From 2-02-FULL-55-14 sp964473365 (GTDB lineage Bacteria; Bacteroidota; Ignavibacteria; UBA10030), in contig CAYYOV010000012.1 in assembly GCA_964473365.1 (NCBI GenBank), positions 1 to 64,000 on the forward strand: a DNA stretch of 64,000 nt, written 5' to 3'. The notes beneath the pieces are model-generated. The model searched no databases and was not told where the DNA came from. It saw only the letters and a program-made list of their open reading frames with translations. The position numbers and the translations under genes were made by a program. This document shows positions 60,762 through 64,000 of the stretch, piece after piece. Each line of letters opens with the position of its first letter. Position 1 is the stretch's first letter.

Positions 60762-61643
60762 CTAGGCCATCTGTTGCCGGCAGGCTGTGAGCGTATTCTT
60801 GAGCAACATTGCTATCGTCATCGGACCAACCCCCCCAGGGACCGGGGTAATGGCCGATGCCACATTGGAGGCGGATGCGAAATGGACGTCCCCGACGATA
60901 CGGTATCCGGACTTCTGGGCCGGATCATCGACACGATTGATCCCCACGTCGATCACAACGACGCCGGGCTTCAGTTGTTCACCCCGAACCACTTCCGGCC
61001 TGCCGATGGCCGCGATGAGCACGTCCGCCGAGCCGAGGTACGGCCGGAGGTCCTTCGCTCCGGTATGGGCAATCGTCACGACGGCATTCGCTCCCGGCTG
61101 CTTCTGCATGAGGATGTTCGCGATGGGCTTTCCGACGATGTTGCTGCGTCCGACCACGACCACGTGCTTGCCCGACACGTCGATCCCGGAACGAATGAGC
61201 ATCTCCTGGATCCCGGCAGGCGTGCACGGCCGGAGGGTCGCCTGACCGATCACTAGCTTTCCGACATTGACCGGGTGAAATCCGTCCACGTCCTTTCCCG
61301 GGTCAATGGCTTCAATGACACGCGATTCGTGGATGTGCGGCGGGAGCGGGAGCTGGACGAGGATGCCGTGGATCGAAGGATCAGCGTTGAGCGCGCCGAT
61401 GCGCTTGAGCAGGTCGGCCTCGGTCGTGGCGGCCGGCAGACGGTCGGTGACCGAATGGAAGCCGACCTCTTCGCAGGCCTTTCCCTTCATTCGAACGTAG
61501 ACGTCCGATGCAGGGTTGTCGCCGACGAGAATGAACGCCAGACCCGGCACGATCCCGCGTTCGTGTTTCAACGCCGCCACGTCGTTCCGCACTTCTGCGC
61601 GGATGTCCGCGGCGATCTTCTTGCCGTCAATGATCATTGCCAT
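60762..61643 (-). CDS. folD: Bifunctional methylenetetrahydrofolate dehydrogenase/cyclohydrolase
   Basis: FolD interconverts 5,10-methylene-, methenyl- and 10-formyl-tetrahydrofolate. The 293-aa protein has PGLAFILVGDNPASDVYVRMKGKACEEVG (with catalytic Tyr and Lys), GILVQLPLPPHI, DPGKDVDGFHPVNVGKL, PCTPAGIQEML, VVVGRSNIVGKPIANIL and VPGGVGPMTIAMLLKNT. The ATG at 61643 or 61637 may start it. It precedes the light operon on the same strand but is separated by a hairpin. Confidence 0.97.
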   Translation of the reverse strand: MAMIIDGKKIAADIRAEVRNDVAALKHERGIVPGLAFILVGDNPASDVYVRMKGKACEEVGFHSVTDRLPAATTEADLLKRIGALNADPSIHGILVQLPLPPHIHESRVIEAIDPGKDVDGFHPVNVGKLVIGQATLRPCTPAGIQEMLIRSGIDVSGKHVVVVGRSNIVGKPIANILMQKQPGANAVVTIAHTGAKDLRPYLGSADVLIAAIGRPEVVRGEQLKPGVVVIDVGINRVDDPAQKSGYRIVGDVHFASASNVASAITPVPGGVGPMTIAMLLKNTLTACRQQMA

Positions 61644-61677
61644 GAATAATCAAATTCGAAATGCGAAGGGACAAATA

Positions 61678-61887
61678 CGAAACACATTCCAAGCTAATGG
61701 ATGAAGCGCCAGATAGGTCCGGAGCCCACGCANNNNNNNNNNNNNNNNNNNNNNNNNNNNNNNNNNNNNNNNNNNNNNNNNNNNNNNNNNNNNNNNNNNN
61801 NNNNNNNNNNNNNNNNNNNNNNNNNNNNNNNNCGAAACACATTCCAAGCTAATGGATGAAGCGCCAGATAGGTCCGGAGCCCACGCA
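61678..61887. other. Assembly gap (100 N) between identical 55-bp flanks
   Basis: 61678-61732 equals 61833-61887 exactly, around 100 N (61733-61832). As at 5843-6052, this fits a 55-bp k-mer overlap with a default gap. Without it, the folD-ymdB intergenic region (61644-62020) is only about 222 bp and holds just the iterated words at 61655 and 61953. Confidence 0.9.
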
Positions 61888-61952
61888 CGAAATACGTGAA
61901 GGTGTGGCACGTGTAGGATGCTGAAGAACCTTGGTGAGACTAGAAGCGTAAC

Positions 61953-61986
61953 CGCCAGGGACGCCAAGTTCGCCAAGAGCGCCAAG
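61953..61986. repeat. CGCCAAG word repeated with 9-bp period
   Basis: CGCCAGG/CGCCAAG begins at 61953, 61962, 61971 and 61980, exactly 9 bp apart, in the intergenic region downstream of the ymdB-like gene. No ORF or hairpin is evident. Confidence 0.8.
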
Positions 61987-62020
61987 GCAGGCGGGGCGGC
62001 AAGCGATCTTCCGCAACCTG

Positions 62021-62815
62021 CTAGAACGCCGGGAAGATGATCTGTTCGATCTTGACAGCTTTGCCCGTGTCCGGGTCGAGTTGCATCGCCACCGCACACA
62101 GGCGGACGTCGTGCTCCGCGAGTTCGAATTTGTGCGGGGTCTGGTGGATGAATCGCCGGATGGCGATCTCTTTCTTCATGCCGATCACGGAGTCGTACGG
62201 ACCCGTCATCCCAACGTCGGTGATGTAGGCCGTTCCGCCCGGCAAGATGCGCGCGTCCGCCGTCGGAATGTGCGTGTGCGTGCCGACGACCGCGCTGACG
62301 CGTCCGTCGAGATACCATGCCAGCGCCATCTTTTCCGCCGTCGCCTCGGCATGAAAATCGACCAGGACCATCTTCGTCTCGTTGTTCAACTTGCTCAGGG
62401 CCCAGTCGGCCGACTTGAACGGGTCATCAAGCGTCTGCATGTACGTGCGACCCTGCAGGTTCAGCACGCCGAGGCGCCCCTTCTCCTTCAGATCGATCAC
62501 GCAGAAGCCGTACCCGGGATTGTCCTTGGGATAGTTGAGGGGACGGAGCAGCGTCCGGTGTTCGCTCAGGAGTCCCTTCACCTTCCAGTTGTCCCAGATA
62601 TGGTTGCCCGTCGTGATGGCATGCACGCCCAGGTCCTGGAACTCTTTGAGCTGTTCAGCAGTGATACTCTTCCCCTGGTCGGTATTCTCGCCATTAACGA
62701 CCACGCAGTCGATCTCGTACTTCTGGACGTAGTTCTTCAAAAGCGTGCGGAGCAGATTCAGGCCGGGGCGGCCGTTCACATCTCCGACAAACAGGACATT
62801 CAGGGTTCGTGGCAC
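62021..62815 (-). CDS. ymdB: YmdB-family metallophosphoesterase
   Basis: 264 aa. Metal-binding pattern of the calcineurin-like family: VLFVGDVNGRPG, VVVNGENTDQGKSIT, AITTGNHIWDN, VDFHAEATAEKMALAWYLDGRVSAVVGTHTHIPTADARIL. This is the YmdB type, which hydrolyses 2',3'-cyclic nucleotides and affects biofilm or stress behaviour in Bacillus. It is alone between folD and the glycosyltransferase. Confidence 0.92.
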   Translation of the reverse strand: MPRTLNVLFVGDVNGRPGLNLLRTLLKNYVQKYEIDCVVVNGENTDQGKSITAEQLKEFQDLGVHAITTGNHIWDNWKVKGLLSEHRTLLRPLNYPKDNPGYGFCVIDLKEKGRLGVLNLQGRTYMQTLDDPFKSADWALSKLNNETKMVLVDFHAEATAEKMALAWYLDGRVSAVVGTHTHIPTADARILPGGTAYITDVGMTGPYDSVIGMKKEIAIRRFIHQTPHKFELAEHDVRLCAVAMQLDPDTGKAVKIEQIIFPAF

Positions 62816-62918
62816 GGGGTCTCAGAGGATGGACGACTATATAATATACCACGAAATGTGGTGGAGATGAACGTGACCCTTGTGCCGGCGTCGAGCACGC
62901 ACGAGGAAGATCTGCGCG

Positions 62919-63956
62919 TCAGCTCCGGCCAAGCGCGGCCGCGTAGACCTCTTCTGTCCGCGCCGCAACGTGGCTCCAGAGGAAGTGGCCTTCGATGTGG
63001 TCGATCAACGCACCGCTCTTAGGACGCGCGAGCGCGGCGACGATCCCCCTCCGGATATCCTCCACCGAGTACGGATTGACGTATTCGGCGAAGGTCCCGA
63101 AGTACTCACGCGTACCGCCGTGCGGGGTGATGACCACCTTGGCGCCGCTGAGTCCGGCCTCCAGCGCGGCGATCCCCGGCGTCTCAAACAGCGACGGGAG
63201 AACGAACGTGTCGCACGCGGCATATGCAGACGCCAAGAGGTCGGAGTCGTGTTCGATGTGGTCGAGAATGAGCAACTTGGGATTGCGTTGCGAGCGCTCG
63301 AGCACGGCGGCGGCTTCGCGCGTCTCCTCCACTCGTCCGATGATCACTGCCTGCCGGTCGACGCCCTCCAGCGCTTCCACAAGCCGTCGGACGTTCTTTC
63401 GGGATGGAGCGATGTGCCCTACCGAAAGGACAAAATCGCTCCGTCCGTAGCGTTCCACGAACGGTTTGGGGTCCGCGTTCCGGAACCGCCTTTCGACGCC
63501 GTTCGGTATGACGGCCAGGTTCGACCGGGGAACGCCGAAGGCCTCGTGGAAGAGCGTCGCCTCCTCTTCTGTGTTTGGGGCCACGATATTCGCCCACGAG
63601 CACATTTCGGCGATCATGGCGTAGTCGGTCCAAAAGGACGGATAGACGCGACGCACCGCCGATTCGACCGCCCGGAGTGACCGCACTTGCCACGGTGCCC
63701 GCCGGGTGATGTAGATCGGGGAGACCACGGTTGGGATCCGCTGTACGCGAAGGGCTTGCGCCAAATGATACGTGCCGAGGCCTGCACCGAAGATATGGAC
63801 GAGGTCCACATCTCCCCGACGGATCTCGGAGAATGAATCGAACAGCCGGACCTGATGACCGAGCCGTTGCAGCTCCATGGCCGTCTGCATCACCTGCGTG
63901 CGGGGTCCGCCCCGCAGGATCGCAGTCGCTTGATGGGTGGCGAGTGCGATGTTCAT
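62919..63956 (-). CDS. Family 4-like glycosyltransferase (GT-B)
   Basis: 345 aa. N-terminal half: ALATHQATAILRGGPRTQVMQTAMELQRLGHQVRLFD; middle: NLAVIPNGVERRFRN, FVLSVGHIAPSRKNVRRLVEAL; C-terminal donor site: CDTFVLPSLFETPGIAALEAGLSGAKVVITPHGGTREYFG, where E-x7-E typical of GT4 is seen in part. It likely makes cell-surface polysaccharide. Its ATG overlaps the stop of the partial upstream gene by 4 bp, so it belongs to a larger glycan operon beyond the right edge. Confidence 0.88.
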   Translation of the reverse strand: MNIALATHQATAILRGGPRTQVMQTAMELQRLGHQVRLFDSFSEIRRGDVDLVHIFGAGLGTYHLAQALRVQRIPTVVSPIYITRRAPWQVRSLRAVESAVRRVYPSFWTDYAMIAEMCSWANIVAPNTEEEATLFHEAFGVPRSNLAVIPNGVERRFRNADPKPFVERYGRSDFVLSVGHIAPSRKNVRRLVEALEGVDRQAVIIGRVEETREAAAVLERSQRNPKLLILDHIEHDSDLLASAYAACDTFVLPSLFETPGIAALEAGLSGAKVVITPHGGTREYFGTFAEYVNPYSVEDIRRGIVAALARPKSGALIDHIEGHFLWSHVAARTEEVYAAALGRS

Positions 63957-64000
63957 CGTCGTCGTCGGAGCGATGCCAGCCGGTCGACGGCCAGCGTGAG
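63953..64000 (-). CDS. C-terminal fragment of an upstream gene
   Basis: The last 15 codons (ending DRLASLRRRR-stop) run in from the right edge and overlap the glycosyltransferase start as ATGA. No family can be assigned. The overlap and shared strand suggest it belongs to the same glycan operon. Confidence 0.45.
   Translation of the reverse strand, partial: LTLAVDRLASLRRRR

Noticed and set aside
61953..61986. CRISPR array
   Set aside because: The units are 9 bp with no spacer-length sequence between them and no cas genes are present.
1..64000. tRNA, rRNA, prophage, IS transposase or integrase genes
   Set aside because: I looked for characteristic tRNA arms, rRNA segments and DDE or recombinase motifs and found none that could be supported.

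Overview
The window reads as a chromosomal piece of a Gram-negative, GC-rich bacterium of the Bacteroidota/Ignavibacteriota side of the FCB group. The basis is a secreted protein ending in a type IX secretion sorting domain (YPNPFNPST motif, 2205-3779), lipid A genes (lpxB, lpxK), a GH3/beta-lactamase fusion and a DUF4922/SpoIID/AmpG cluster typical of that group, and single-copy housekeeping genes (smc, gatB, ppdK, sucC, tpiA, folD). The placement is inference from gene content; there is no rRNA or tRNA in the window. Two runs of 100 N (5898-5997, 61733-61832) are each flanked by identical 55-bp sequences, so both look like scaffolder artefacts rather than missing DNA.

Layout. 1-8019 (mostly minus): the start of a P1-family peptidase, a four-helix-bundle gene flanked by inverted iterated words, a class V aminotransferase, a type IX cargo protein, a secreted rhodanese (plus) and a large M16 protease split by the first gap. 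8296-10185 (plus): a compact operon of an SPFH membrane protein, a 71-aa membrane protein, an Arc-type ribbon-helix-helix regulator and an unknown protein, driven by a near-consensus promoter that overlaps two TGATATCA palindromes exactly 11 bp apart. 10193-35613 (minus): housekeeping genes for phospholipid (gpsA, plsY), isoprenoid (ispD), queuosine (queA), pyruvate metabolism (ppdK), lipid A (lpxB-lpxK), chromosome organisation (smc), glycolysis (tpiA), tRNA amidation (gatB), the TCA cycle (sucC) and proline catabolism (pruA). Among them is a membrane-anchored GH2-like protein that lacks both catalytic glutamates.

35827-45835 (minus): a tightly packed cluster that looks like peptidoglycan salvage: a GH3 hexosaminidase fused to a serine hydrolase, an AmpG-like permease, a SpoIID-type lytic enzyme, a HIT/GalT-like DUF4922 protein, a GNAT, a two-module GT2 and a BadF-type sugar kinase. 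46045-55016 (plus): an envelope thiol/redox and signalling block with TlpA, DsbD, a histidine kinase carrying a CxxCH haem motif, a Cys-rich secreted protein, a rubrerythrin-like lipoprotein and a PAS/GAF hybrid kinase.

55209-60616 (minus): a light-response operon of a CarH/LitR-type B12 photoreceptor-repressor (MerR HTH plus the W-x9-EH motif), a methyltransferase, GTP cyclohydrolase I, a carotenoid desaturase/isomerase-type oxidoreductase and a photolyase, all overlapping or closely spaced. Three 9-bp direct repeats lie just upstream of the regulator and are a candidate operator. The window ends with folD, a YmdB-type phosphoesterase and glycosyltransferases.

Several short intergenic stretches carry iterated words (TATCCTC, TTCGAA, CGCCAAG, GCAGTATGCAGG, GATTGTCGAGTGAC), some arranged as long palindromes, suggesting families of small dispersed elements.
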